The notes beneath the pieces are model-generated. The model was not told the DNA's origin. It saw only the letters and a list, made by a program, of their open reading frames with translations, and made no database searches. DNA of 20,141 bases from Synergistaceae bacterium (GTDB taxonomy: Bacteria; Synergistota; Synergistia; Synergistales; Aminobacteriaceae): the NCBI GenBank assembly GCA_009778055.1, contig WRKN01000020.1:1-20141 (forward strand). The letters run 5' to 3'. Positions 7,792 to 15,702 of this stretch are shown here, piece by piece. The translations under genes and the position numbers were made by a program. Numbering within the stretch: position 1 is the first letter of the stretch; every line of letters begins with the position of its first letter.

Positions 7792-8845
7792 CGAACAGCT
7801 CCTTTCCCGCGTCTGGGAACTCGACTCGCAGTTCCGTGCTAAGCTCCGCGAATTTATCTTTGATAGACGCAAACACGTCGACTATCTCGGGATCGAATTG
7901 CGTCCCCCGGCCTTCCATGATGATGGCGCACGCCTCTTCGTGGCTCCGAGCCTTGCGGTATACGCGTTCGGTAAGGCAGGCGTCATACACGTTCGCAATC
8001 GAGACGATTCTGCAGCAAAGCGGAATTTCGTCCCCGCTCAGGCCGCACGGGTATCCTCCGCCGTCGTAATGCTCATGATGCCCCTCGGCAATAATGCTGG
8101 CATATTTGAGATAGTGCTGCGTGGGGGCCCGGTCGTAAATTGTTTTCAGGAGTTCCGAACCTGTGATAGTGTGATTCTTGACCTCCGCGTATTCTTCTTC
8201 CGTCAGGGGACCGGGTTTTTGAAGCAGCACGTCGCTGACGCCGATTTTCCCTATGTCGTGAAACGGAGCGCCCCGCGCCATCATGTCCAGTATCTCCTCC
8301 GTCAGCTCTTCCGTGAACTTTCCCCTGGCCAGCAGTTCGGCGGCAAGCAGACGAACGAAACTTCCGGTGCGCAGGACGTGAGTGCCCGTGTTATTTTCCT
8401 TGCAGTCCACCAGCTCAGCGAAAGAGATGACGATGTTGTCCTCCAGCTCCTTCACCGAGTTTTCGAGCGACGAGTGATAGTCGACGAGTCCCAGGTGAAG
8501 GTTGAGCCTGTGCAGCAGTATTTCCTTGTTTATCGGCTTGGTCACGAAGTCCACGGCTCCGGATTCCAGCGCCTTGATCTCGGTTTCGGTCGAGTGGTCG
8601 GCGGTGAGGAAAATTACGGGGATTTGGTTCAGAGCGGGATCCTGCTTCAAATTTTTGATGGTTTCAAAGCCGTCCATGCCGGGCATGTCCACGTCAAGCA
8701 GTATCATACCCGGGCGCTCCTGCGCGCATATTTTAAGCGCGGATTCCCCGGATTTGGCGAGCATGATGTCGTACTTGCCGGCGAGCAGCGCCTGAGCCTG
8801 TTTGAGGTTGGTAATGTTATCATCCACGACCAATATACGCTTCAT
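7769..8845 (-). CDS. Response regulator with HD-GYP domain (first of tandem pair)
   Basis: This 358-residue protein has the same architecture as the following gene: receiver with DD at 8-9 and Asp51 in LLDVDMPGMDG, linker, and HD-GYP domain with HDIGKI (His196, Asp197), His225, GHHEHYDGGGYPCGL (His256-257) and SIANVYDA. The two align without gaps over the first 290 residues, with about 154 identities by hand count, indicating tandem duplication. Here residue 285 is Asn, where the paralogue and most family members have the metal-binding Asp, so phosphodiesterase activity may be altered or lost. An extra C-terminal tail (ELSTELRVEFPDAGKE region) distinguishes it. The ATG is 3 nt after the der stop, with GGGAGG 11 nt upstream inside der. 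Confidence 0.92.
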   Translation of the reverse strand: MKRILVVDDNITNLKQAQALLAGKYDIMLAKSGESALKICAQERPGMILLDVDMPGMDGFETIKNLKQDPALNQIPVIFLTADHSTETEIKALESGAVDFVTKPINKEILLHRLNLHLGLVDYHSSLENSVKELEDNIVISFAELVDCKENNTGTHVLRTGSFVRLLAAELLARGKFTEELTEEILDMMARGAPFHDIGKIGVSDVLLQKPGPLTEEEYAEVKNHTITGSELLKTIYDRAPTQHYLKYASIIAEGHHEHYDGGGYPCGLSGDEIPLCCRIVSIANVYDACLTERVYRKARSHEEACAIIMEGRGTQFDPEIVDVFASIKDKFAELSTELRVEFPDAGKELFDGANIGS

Positions 8846-8848
8846 CGC

Positions 8849-10204
8849 CTACCATACCTCCCTGTTTTGATTTTCTTCGTTTCTGCCGCGCCAGTACGTC
8901 CGAACCGGGCTTCCGGAGAACCCGCCGGTTTCTTCTTCCGAAACGGCCGCCAGCTCCCTCAGTTTTTTCCGTACATGGTTTTCAAAAGCTCCGTCGACGA
9001 TCTCCGGGTCGTTTACAAAAAACACGAAAGTCGGAGGTTCCACGCCGGACTGGCTGCAGTAATAAATTTTCAGGGATTTCCCCCGCTTGTCCGACGGTAA
9101 CCTGTCGAACGCCCCTACGTCGCGCATAAGCCGGTTCAGCACGTTGGTCGGAATGCGGCGGCGGCGGTTTTCAAAAACCCCTGCGGCCGCTGAAGCTATT
9201 TTGGACACTCCACGCCCGTTCAGGGCCGAGATGAAAAGAACCGGGGCCCATGACAAAAAGGGCGTCTTATCGCGAATTTCTTTCATCATTTTATCGCCAA
9301 GTTTCTCTTTTTTCGACAGAAGATCCCACTTATTGATAAGTAAAATCAATCCTACGCCTTTTTCAATCACGTGAGCCGCGATTTTTTTATCCAGGTCGGC
9401 GCAGGGCTCGTCCGCTTCCATTAGCAGAAGCGCCACGTCGGCGCGGTCGATGGCCGCCAGAGTACGGACGAAAGAGTAGTATTCCAAATCGGAATTCATT
9501 CGGCTTTTTTTACGCAAACCCGCCGTGTCTACAAGCCGAAACCGGCGTCCCTCCATGACGACCGACGTGTCCACGGGATCCCTGGTCGTCCCGGCCACAG
9601 GACTGACCAGAGAGCGCTCCTCCCCCGCCAGTTTGTTCAGAAGGCTGGATTTACCGACGTTGGGACGCCCGACTATGGCGACGCGTATCTCGTCTTCTTC
9701 GCGCCGGTCTTCGTCCGCCGGCAGCTTTTCGACGAGCCGGTCCATGAGTTCGTCCATGTTGCGCTTGTGTACGGCGCTCACTCCGATCACGTCGTCAAAG
9801 CCAAGCGAGTAGGCGTCGGGAACCCTGTCGTCGTGCTTAACGTCGTCTATTTTGTTTACCGCCACCACAACGGGACGCCCGCTGCGCCGCAAAAGAAGGG
9901 CCACAGCCTCGTCCGCGGCGGTCACGCCGACGGTTCCGTCAATTACAAATAAGGCCGCGTCGCACTCGGACAACGCCATTCGTACCTGTGACTCTATTCC
10001 CGCGCTGAACTGCGTCTGCTCGCCCAGAATACCGCCGGTGTCAACCACGTAAAACGAGCGTCCGTCCCATTCGGCTTCGCCGTAAAGGCGGTCGCGCGTG
10101 ACACCCGGGGTGTCGTCCACGATGGCCTCGCGGCGTCCCAGCATACGGTTGAAAATAGACGACTTTCCTACGTTGGGGCGTCCTACGACGGCGACTATCG
10201 GCAT
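8849..10204 (-). CDS. der: Ribosome-assembly GTPase Der (EngA)
   Basis: This 451-residue protein is a full-length Der, the double-GTPase that aids 50S subunit maturation. Two tandem G domains are visible: GRPNVGKS at 8-15 with DTGG (55-58) and NKID (117-120), then GRPNVGKS at 179-186 with DTAG (226-229) and NKWD near 296. A KH-like C-terminal domain follows, ending in the typical GSPVRTYWRGRN motif and a short polar tail. The ATG overlaps the stop of the asparaginase-like gene by one base (TAATG), and the first HD-GYP gene starts 3 nt after its stop. Function is well supported; the unusual part is the company it keeps. Confidence 0.97.
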   Translation of the reverse strand: MPIVAVVGRPNVGKSSIFNRMLGRREAIVDDTPGVTRDRLYGEAEWDGRSFYVVDTGGILGEQTQFSAGIESQVRMALSECDAALFVIDGTVGVTAADEAVALLLRRSGRPVVVAVNKIDDVKHDDRVPDAYSLGFDDVIGVSAVHKRNMDELMDRLVEKLPADEDRREEDEIRVAIVGRPNVGKSSLLNKLAGEERSLVSPVAGTTRDPVDTSVVMEGRRFRLVDTAGLRKKSRMNSDLEYYSFVRTLAAIDRADVALLLMEADEPCADLDKKIAAHVIEKGVGLILLINKWDLLSKKEKLGDKMMKEIRDKTPFLSWAPVLFISALNGRGVSKIASAAAGVFENRRRRIPTNVLNRLMRDVGAFDRLPSDKRGKSLKIYYCSQSGVEPPTFVFFVNDPEIVDGAFENHVRKKLRELAAVSEEETGGFSGSPVRTYWRGRNEENQNREVW

Positions 10205-11208
10205 TATTTGTCCAGTCTGTCCAGCATGTAGGCGCGCAGCTCCTGGTCCGGAAGCGCGGCGCCCAGCCCCACGGCCAGACGTATTCGCGCCTGCAGCGGC
10301 GTCAGCGTGCCGGCGCTGATCAATCCCATTTCCAGAAGACGCCTGGCGCTGCCCTCGAAATCAATTCCGGAGCGAACGTAGCCTATAGGGCAGCGCGAAG
10401 CCAAAACAACCGGCGTGTCGGCGCGCAGCACCCTGCGCAAAAGCGGCCCCCACGACGGGGGAACATCCCCGTCCCCGAAGGCCGATATGACAAGCCCGTC
10501 CAATTCGGCCACGCGCCCGTCGAGAAGGGCGTTCAACAGCACGTCTCCGCCCCCGAGGGAAGCCTCCAGAATCTCTACGTTGCGGGCGGGAGAGACGTCT
10601 ATATCCATGATTCTGCCGCGGGAAACCTTGCGGAAGCGCACAAGCTCGTCATAGGGTCCGGGAAAAACGGCGACCGGTCCGAAAGAAAAGGAAGAATGCC
10701 CAAAACGGCCGTAGTTGGACAAATGACAAACCTCCGACGCGGCGTAAATTTGATCCTGCACGCAAACGAGAACCCCCTGCCCCCAACAGGCCCGCGACTC
10801 CGCGGCGCGCACCGACTGCGAAACGTGAAGCGCGGTTTCCGAGCCCGGCGTTTCCGCGGGGTATACCGAGGACGTGATTATGAGCGGCTGAGGGTACGTC
10901 CATACCAGGTCGGCAAAATAAGCCGCCTCCGCCATTGCCTGCGTCCCGCACGTGAGAACCACGCCGGCCGCTCCCGCCTCTATCTGGGCGCCCGCAAGCC
11001 GGATAACGTCACTGTACATCCGCAGGGTATAGTGGCTTATCGGCTGACAGCTCCAGTTGACCACATAAAACTTTTCCCTGATCTCATCCCGGAAATACGC
11101 GAGAAAATCCTCTTCCGTGAGCGCCGCTGCCTCGGATTCATCGGAGGCGCACCTGTGGAGCATCTGCCCTCCGGCCATAATCAAGGCAATTTTGTCTTTT
11201 TGCGTCAT
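10204..11208 (-). CDS. L-asparaginase-family protein lacking key catalytic residues
   Basis: The 334-residue protein has the length and order of motifs of bacterial type I/II asparaginases: an N-terminal strand ending in a Gly-Gly turn (IALIMAGGQM), GVVLTCGTQAMAEAAYF in place of VVTHGTDTMEETAYF, a PLIITSSVYPAETPGSE block, and a C-terminal GLISAGTLTPLQARIRLAVGLG. Against the E. coli enzyme, however, nucleophile Thr12 aligns with Gln15, Asp90 with Gln90 and Lys162 with His162; only Thr89 is kept. Ordinary asparagine hydrolysis is therefore unlikely, and a binding, regulatory or altered catalytic role is possible. No signal peptide is visible, so it is probably cytoplasmic. The start lies 15 nt after the LUD gene stop without a strong ribosome site, suggesting translational coupling, and the stop overlaps der by one base. 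Confidence 0.85.
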   Translation of the reverse strand: MTQKDKIALIMAGGQMLHRCASDESEAAALTEEDFLAYFRDEIREKFYVVNWSCQPISHYTLRMYSDVIRLAGAQIEAGAAGVVLTCGTQAMAEAAYFADLVWTYPQPLIITSSVYPAETPGSETALHVSQSVRAAESRACWGQGVLVCVQDQIYAASEVCHLSNYGRFGHSSFSFGPVAVFPGPYDELVRFRKVSRGRIMDIDVSPARNVEILEASLGGGDVLLNALLDGRVAELDGLVISAFGDGDVPPSWGPLLRRVLRADTPVVLASRCPIGYVRSGIDFEGSARRLLEMGLISAGTLTPLQARIRLAVGLGAALPDQELRAYMLDRLDK

Positions 11209-11223
11209 CTTTTTAATTTGGAA

Positions 11224-11874
11224 TCAGAATCCCAAATCCTCACCCACCATTATGACATGTGTTTTTCGCCCTTTAACGGCCCGCTCCAGTATCAAAACGG
11301 CCCTGCAGATGCGTGAAGGCGACTCGCAGTTAACGCAACTGCCGGTTTGTGAGCACGAAGTGCTGCCGTTCAGCCGGATTACGTTTGGCGGCGACGCGGT
11401 TCTGCTCCGCTCTATGGCGGCTTCGAGATCCGGGGCTACCTTATTGACGCTTATAACGAAAATCAGAGTGTTAAGGCCCCACGCCATCGCGCTGACCCGG
11501 TTGCCGTTGCCGTCGATGTTTACGATTTTGCCGTCGCGGGTTATAGCGTTGGCGCTGGTCAGAAAATAATCCGCGCAGAACTCGTCCATCAGAACCTGAG
11601 AACGCGCCTCCGGCGTAAGGTTTGGATCCCAGTGGTGGTAAACCGCGCAGCCGCGTTCCTCCAGTTTTTCCATAGCGCCTATCTCACGGATAGTTACCGA
11701 GCCCGGGACACCGACGGACGCTTTTTCCGGAATCAGTTTAAGAACCTCCTCCAACGCCGCCTCCTTCGTGGGCACGTAGACCGCTTCGTACTCCTTTTTC
11801 AATAGTTCTTTGACAACGGACTGCCCCAGGGCGTCTTTCGCTTTTTCGCGGGCTTTTTTAAAAACATCGCTCAT
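11224..11874 (-). CDS. LUD-domain (LutC-like, DUF162) protein
   Basis: This 216-residue protein matches the short LUD family, related to LutC of lactate utilisation. It shows the SVGVPGSVTIREIG segment, TSANAITRDGKIVNIDGNGNRVSAM, and a C-terminal cysteine cluster (Cys174, 180, 183, 190 in SCSQTGSCVNCESPSRIC), ending in IMVGEDLGF. The cysteines, spaced C-x5-C-x2-C-x6-C, are standard for this subgroup and could bind metal. LutA or LutB partners are absent here, so lactate oxidation is not implied. GGAGG (complement of 11885-11889) lies 10 nt before the ATG. It sits 45 nt after the TPR gene; that gap holds no convincing terminator. Family call is firm, cellular role is not. Confidence 0.87.
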   Translation of the reverse strand: MSDVFKKAREKAKDALGQSVVKELLKKEYEAVYVPTKEAALEEVLKLIPEKASVGVPGSVTIREIGAMEKLEERGCAVYHHWDPNLTPEARSQVLMDEFCADYFLTSANAITRDGKIVNIDGNGNRVSAMAWGLNTLIFVISVNKVAPDLEAAIERSRTASPPNVIRLNGSTSCSQTGSCVNCESPSRICRAVLILERAVKGRKTHVIMVGEDLGF

Positions 11875-11919
11875 TTTCTAAAAACCTCCATTTATAATCT
11901 CATAAAAAATCTACTCGGG

Positions 11920-13665
11920 TTATCTACTGCCTGCCCTCAGAAGCGCGTGCGAATGAGCTTCGTTCAAGGCGGAACGCATGGTTTCCCTGTCCAGGCCCAT
12001 CTTTGTGCCGGCCATCGAAAGATTTACGTAAAGGTCTCTGTCCATGGGGTTCAGTCGCACTGCCTCCGACAACAGCCTGGCGTCGTTCGGGACGTTCAGC
12101 CTGACTTGAAAACCTCTCCAGACGGGACCTGGAGCGCCGGCCAGAGGCGCGGACGGAAGAAAACTTCTTTCGGGAGAGCGCAGGCAGGCGATGAAGGAGT
12201 CAAAGGCTTTATCGTATTCCCCTTTATGGTACAGTTCTACCCCCGCGCCGAACAGAGCTTCCCTGGTCAACGTCGCCTGTGCTTTCGGGGCGTTGTTTCT
12301 TGTAGAGCTGCGCGGAGACGAAGCGGGGCTGCTTTGGCGCGGGCGGGTGTTGCTTCTGTTTATTTCGTTGAGTCTCGACTTGGCTCGTTCGTGCTCCGGG
12401 TCTCTTTCCAGAGCCCTTTCCATGGAACTGACCGCTCCCCCCACGTCTCCCAGTTTGAAGCGCGCTTCTCCGAATCCCACCCATGCGTTCGCGTCGTCGC
12501 TGCGTATGGCAAGGGCGTCTGCGAAATACTGGGAGGCCTCGCGGTATCGTTCGCCTTGCAGCGCCACGCCGCCGGATTGTATCGCCTGTTCGTACTTTTG
12601 CTCCCTGAGCGCGTTCTTCTCCAACTCCTCCCTGGAGGACAGGACAAGCGACACCCGCCTTACGGCTTCATTGGCGGCGTCGGAAGAGGGACTCAGCTCC
12701 AGAGCCTGCCTGTAGGCCAGGAGCGCTTTGTCCGGCTGATCCTGCTCCTCCAGGGAGTTGCCCAGGGAGAAGTAAGCCCCGTAATTAACGGAGTCGGCCG
12801 CTATGGCGGCCTCGAAGCTCTCCTGCGCTTTGTCCCAGGCCTTGAGCGTAACGTAGAGCCGTCCGATCTCGTAAAGGACGCCTGACATCGAGTATGCGGC
12901 GCTGGGCGGTAATAGCTCCAAGCTCGAACGGTAAGCCGTTATGGCTTCGTCCACGCGCCCTATCCGCTCGGCGGAATGAGCAGTCCCCAAAAGCGGTTCG
13001 ATTCTGCCGGGATACTCACGCGACACCGTATCGTACACCTCCAGGGCGGCGGAGTATTGTTCCTGCGCGTACAACGCGCGGGCCCTTTCCATCATCGCGC
13101 CGTAGGAGTTGCGCTGCATGTTGCGGTACAGCGCCGTAAACGTGCCGACGAGCATAACCGCGACGACGCACATGGTGAAAAAGCGCGCGCGGTTTTTGCG
13201 GAATCCGCTTTGTTCATGCACATTGGAAGCGCGCTTCGTGTTCTTTATGTGCCTCATCCGCATTGCGATACGAGAGCCGGTCTCTTCCAGCAATTCCAAC
13301 GCGGGCCGTTTTTTGTGCCCTTCGTCCCCAAGGTCGTCCTCTGGGAGATTTTCCGCAGCCGCCGCCGCGCTCACGAAAATTTTCTCCGTAACGGACTCTG
13401 TTTCCTTAGTTTCCGCTTCGGCCACTTCGGCTTCTTGAGCCGGCTCGGGCTGAAATTCCGTATTCATTTGTTCACCACCGGTTTCGTTTAAAGCGTCATT
13501 CAAAACCTCGTCCGCAGCATTTTCGGCTTCCGGAGGGTTTTCAGGCTCGGCCGGGGAAAGTGTAATCGGAAGCTGTAATTCAATGACGTCAATCACAGCT
13601 TCGGTTACGGTTACGGCTTCCTGTTCCGTTCCCCCTCTGAGCCAGCTCTCCAGATCTTTTCTCAA
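11920..13665 (-). CDS. Membrane-anchored TPR-repeat protein
   Basis: The 581-residue protein has an acidic, low-complexity N-terminal region (about 20-130, rich in Glu, Ala and Pro), a basic stretch, one transmembrane helix (about 160-179), then TPR-like helical repeats (about 185-420; for example ALYAQEQYSAALEVYDTVSREYP and SFEAAIAADSVNYGAYFSLG). A Ser/Pro/Arg-rich linker (NTRPRQSSPASSPRSSTRNN) and a further TPR-like C-terminal segment follow. The positive residues before the helix suggest a cytoplasmic N terminus and periplasmic TPRs. The start is TTG (13663-13665), supported by GGAGGTGG 7 nt upstream, and overlaps the FtsB-like stop by 4 nt. TPR proteins scaffold complexes; coupling to a division-type gene hints at envelope assembly, but no specific partner is identifiable. 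Confidence 0.85.
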   Translation of the reverse strand: MRKDLESWLRGGTEQEAVTVTEAVIDVIELQLPITLSPAEPENPPEAENAADEVLNDALNETGGEQMNTEFQPEPAQEAEVAEAETKETESVTEKIFVSAAAAAENLPEDDLGDEGHKKRPALELLEETGSRIAMRMRHIKNTKRASNVHEQSGFRKNRARFFTMCVVAVMLVGTFTALYRNMQRNSYGAMMERARALYAQEQYSAALEVYDTVSREYPGRIEPLLGTAHSAERIGRVDEAITAYRSSLELLPPSAAYSMSGVLYEIGRLYVTLKAWDKAQESFEAAIAADSVNYGAYFSLGNSLEEQDQPDKALLAYRQALELSPSSDAANEAVRRVSLVLSSREELEKNALREQKYEQAIQSGGVALQGERYREASQYFADALAIRSDDANAWVGFGEARFKLGDVGGAVSSMERALERDPEHERAKSRLNEINRSNTRPRQSSPASSPRSSTRNNAPKAQATLTREALFGAGVELYHKGEYDKAFDSFIACLRSPERSFLPSAPLAGAPGPVWRGFQVRLNVPNDARLLSEAVRLNPMDRDLYVNLSMAGTKMGLDRETMRSALNEAHSHALLRAGSR

Positions 13666-13970
13666 GGTCGAACCACCTCCACGACGTTTTCCGAAGAATC
13701 TATTTTTACAACGTAAACCAGTTCACCCGGAAAAACGAGATTGTATTGCTCTCTCGCCAGGTGCGCCATCCCCTCTTCCGTTCTGTAGAAAGCGACTTTT
13801 TCCCTGTAATTTATGACGCTGCGCTCCTTTTCAGCCAGCCTGGCGGAACCGTCGGTCACGGCAAGTTTCAGTCGCGCCAGTTTCTGAAACTCGAAACAGT
13901 ACACCGTAGCGGCTATGAAAAAGAGCAGCGTGGCAAACGCCGCGATAAACATCCACCTCAGGCGCGGCAT
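13662..13970 (-). CDS. Septum formation initiator family protein (FtsB/DivIC-like)
   Basis: This 102-residue bitopic protein has a short cytoplasmic N terminus, a transmembrane helix (about 6-26), a coiled-coil stretch (about 28-60) and the family's C-terminal signature YRTEEGMAHLAREQYNLVFPGE, where most members have a Tyr...Glu-Gly...Ala-Arg-Glu...Gly-Glu pattern. FtsB and DivIC link FtsL and FtsQ/DivIB in the division complex and help activate septal peptidoglycan synthesis. The ATG is 3 nt after the argS stop and its own stop overlaps the TPR gene start by 4 nt. The choice between FtsB and DivIC names is taxonomic; the family assignment is solid. Confidence 0.88.
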   Translation of the reverse strand: MPRLRWMFIAAFATLLFFIAATVYCFEFQKLARLKLAVTDGSARLAEKERSVINYREKVAFYRTEEGMAHLAREQYNLVFPGELVYVVKIDSSENVVEVVRP

Positions 13971-13973
13971 AAG

Positions 13974-15677
13974 CTACATCTTTTCCGGGGCCGAGACGCC
14001 AATGAGGGCCAGGCAGCGGGCAAGCACCGCCTTGACGGCCAAAGTCAGCAACAAACGCCCTGCCTCTACAGGCGCGGGTTCCCCGAGAATACGGCTTGAA
14101 TTGTAGAAGGAGTGGAAGCACCCGGCTAGATTGAACGCGTAACCGGTTATGTAGTGAGGCGCCAGTTCTTTCGACGCGTTCTCCATTTCCCGCGGGAAAA
14201 CTGCCAGGCAGTTTACCAGCTTCCGCGCCTCCTCCTCCTCGAAAACAACCGGCGACAGCTCCCCGGTTTCAGGCATTTTCATTCCTCGTTCCCTCATTTC
14301 CCGCATAACGCTGCATATGCGCGCATGAGCATATTGGACGTAGTAAACGGGGTTGTCGTTGCCGGCGCGCTTTGCCAGTTCCAAATCGAAATCAAGCTGG
14401 CTGTCACTGCGCCGCATCAGGAAAAAATACCGCGTGGCGTCTACCCCTACCTCGTCCACCACATCCCGCAGTGTAACGAACTGCCCAGCTCGCGTGGACA
14501 TAGGAACCTGTGTCCCGTCGCGCACCAGATTAACAAATTGTATCAAAAGAACATCTAAATCGTCCGGTTTTCTTCCTATCGCCTCCACGCCGGCTTTCAT
14601 ACGCGGAATGTAACCGTGATGGTCGGCTCCCCATATGTCTATGACCCTGTCGAACCCCCGGTCAAATTTTTCCTTATGATAAGCGATATCCGAAGCGAAA
14701 TACGTGGGGGCCCCGTTATTCCTTATGAGCACACGATCCTTTTCGTCCTCGAAATCGGACGCCTTGAACCAGAGCGCGCCGTCGGCTTCAAACGCGTAAT
14801 CGCGGCGTTTCAGGTGTTCCATTGCCTCCGGGACCAGATTACGGGTATACAGGCTGCTTTCCGAGAACCACACGTCGAAACGCACGCCGAAGTCCTCCAA
14901 ATCTTTTTTTATCCTGCTCAAAATGGTGTCGCCCGCAAACCGGCTGAACCATGACAGGCTTTCCGAAGGGGGAACAGACAGAAATCTGTCTCCTTCTTTT
15001 ACCGCGGCGTCTTTCGCCAGGTCGTAAATATATTCACCCTTATAGCCGTCCTCCGGGAAGGGCGCGAGTTCCGAGCGCTCATGAAGCTCGAAATAACGCG
15101 ACTGCGTCGAGCGGCCCAATATTTCCATCTGCAGTCCGGCGTCGTTGATGTAGTACTCGCGCTCGACCTTCCAGCCTGTGAAGGCCAGAAGGTTCGCCAG
15201 GGAATCTCCCACGGCCGCGCCGCGTCCATGCCCTATATGCAGGGGGCCGGTCGGGTTGGCGCTCACGAACTCCACCTGCGCCCTGCGCCCCGCGCCAAGG
15301 TCGGAAGAACCGTAAGCGTCACGCGCGGCCAGTATCTCGGTCACGACGTTCATCAACCATTTGCCGGACAGGAAAAAATTGATGAAACCCGGGCCGGCGA
15401 CCTCGATTTTGTCAATGATTCCGTTGTTTTCGTTATTTTCGTTACTCAGCGAGGCGGCTATTTCGGCGGCCAGTTCGCGGGGCGGTATGCCCATCAGCTT
15501 CGCAAGCTGCATCGCGACGCTTGAAGAACGGTCTCCCTGCCCTTCGCGCTTAGGCCGTTCTACTTCGGGCATAAACGAAACGGGTAATTTTTCAAGTTTG
15601 CCCCGACTCGCCGCGACCCCCTCCACCGCTTTTAACAACATGTTTTTCAAGTAAATCTCGATTGAACTACCCAGCAC
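13974..15677 (-). CDS. argS: Arginyl-tRNA synthetase
   Basis: A class I aminoacyl-tRNA synthetase of 567 residues that attaches arginine to its tRNA. Visible parts are the N-terminal Add1-like domain with GPGFINFFL, the HIGH motif in SANPTGPLHIGHGRG (HIGH at about 147-150), a KMSKS-equivalent MSTRAGQFVTL with Pro in place of the leading Lys (many ArgS vary here), and the DALR anticodon-binding domain with NPVYYVQYAHARI. The start is taken as GTG at 15675-15677, 7 nt after GGAGG (complement of 15685-15689). A TTG two codons upstream is only 1 nt from that site and is less likely. It lies 25 nt after the DUF3857-like gene and 3 nt before the FtsB-like gene. Confidence 0.97.
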   Translation of the reverse strand: MLGSSIEIYLKNMLLKAVEGVAASRGKLEKLPVSFMPEVERPKREGQGDRSSSVAMQLAKLMGIPPRELAAEIAASLSNENNENNGIIDKIEVAGPGFINFFLSGKWLMNVVTEILAARDAYGSSDLGAGRRAQVEFVSANPTGPLHIGHGRGAAVGDSLANLLAFTGWKVEREYYINDAGLQMEILGRSTQSRYFELHERSELAPFPEDGYKGEYIYDLAKDAAVKEGDRFLSVPPSESLSWFSRFAGDTILSRIKKDLEDFGVRFDVWFSESSLYTRNLVPEAMEHLKRRDYAFEADGALWFKASDFEDEKDRVLIRNNGAPTYFASDIAYHKEKFDRGFDRVIDIWGADHHGYIPRMKAGVEAIGRKPDDLDVLLIQFVNLVRDGTQVPMSTRAGQFVTLRDVVDEVGVDATRYFFLMRRSDSQLDFDLELAKRAGNDNPVYYVQYAHARICSVMREMRERGMKMPETGELSPVVFEEEEARKLVNCLAVFPREMENASKELAPHYITGYAFNLAGCFHSFYNSSRILGEPAPVEAGRLLLTLAVKAVLARCLALIGVSAPEKM

Positions 15678-15702
15678 GAACAAACCTCCAAAGTATATAA
15701 AA

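Noticed and set aside
7792..7872. Upstream ATG extension of the second HD-GYP gene
   Set aside because: The extra 27 residues overlap the preceding gene further, lack family resemblance, and the ATG at 7791 has a good Shine-Dalgarno and starts exactly where the paralogue does.
7748..9100. Plus-strand open frame of 450 codons opposite the HD-GYP genes and the end of der
   Set aside because: It lies antisense to three firmly identified genes and shows no domain. Long antisense frames are common in GC-rich coding DNA.
11224..11874. Lactate utilisation operon (lutABC)
   Set aside because: Only a LUD-domain gene is present. No LutA-like or ferredoxin-type LutB gene is nearby, so the pathway is not supported.
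11875..11919. Promoter or terminator between the TPR and LUD genes (T6 run and TATAAA)
   Set aside because: No stem precedes the T run, only a direct AGTAGAT repeat, and no -35 match stands at the right distance from TATAAA.
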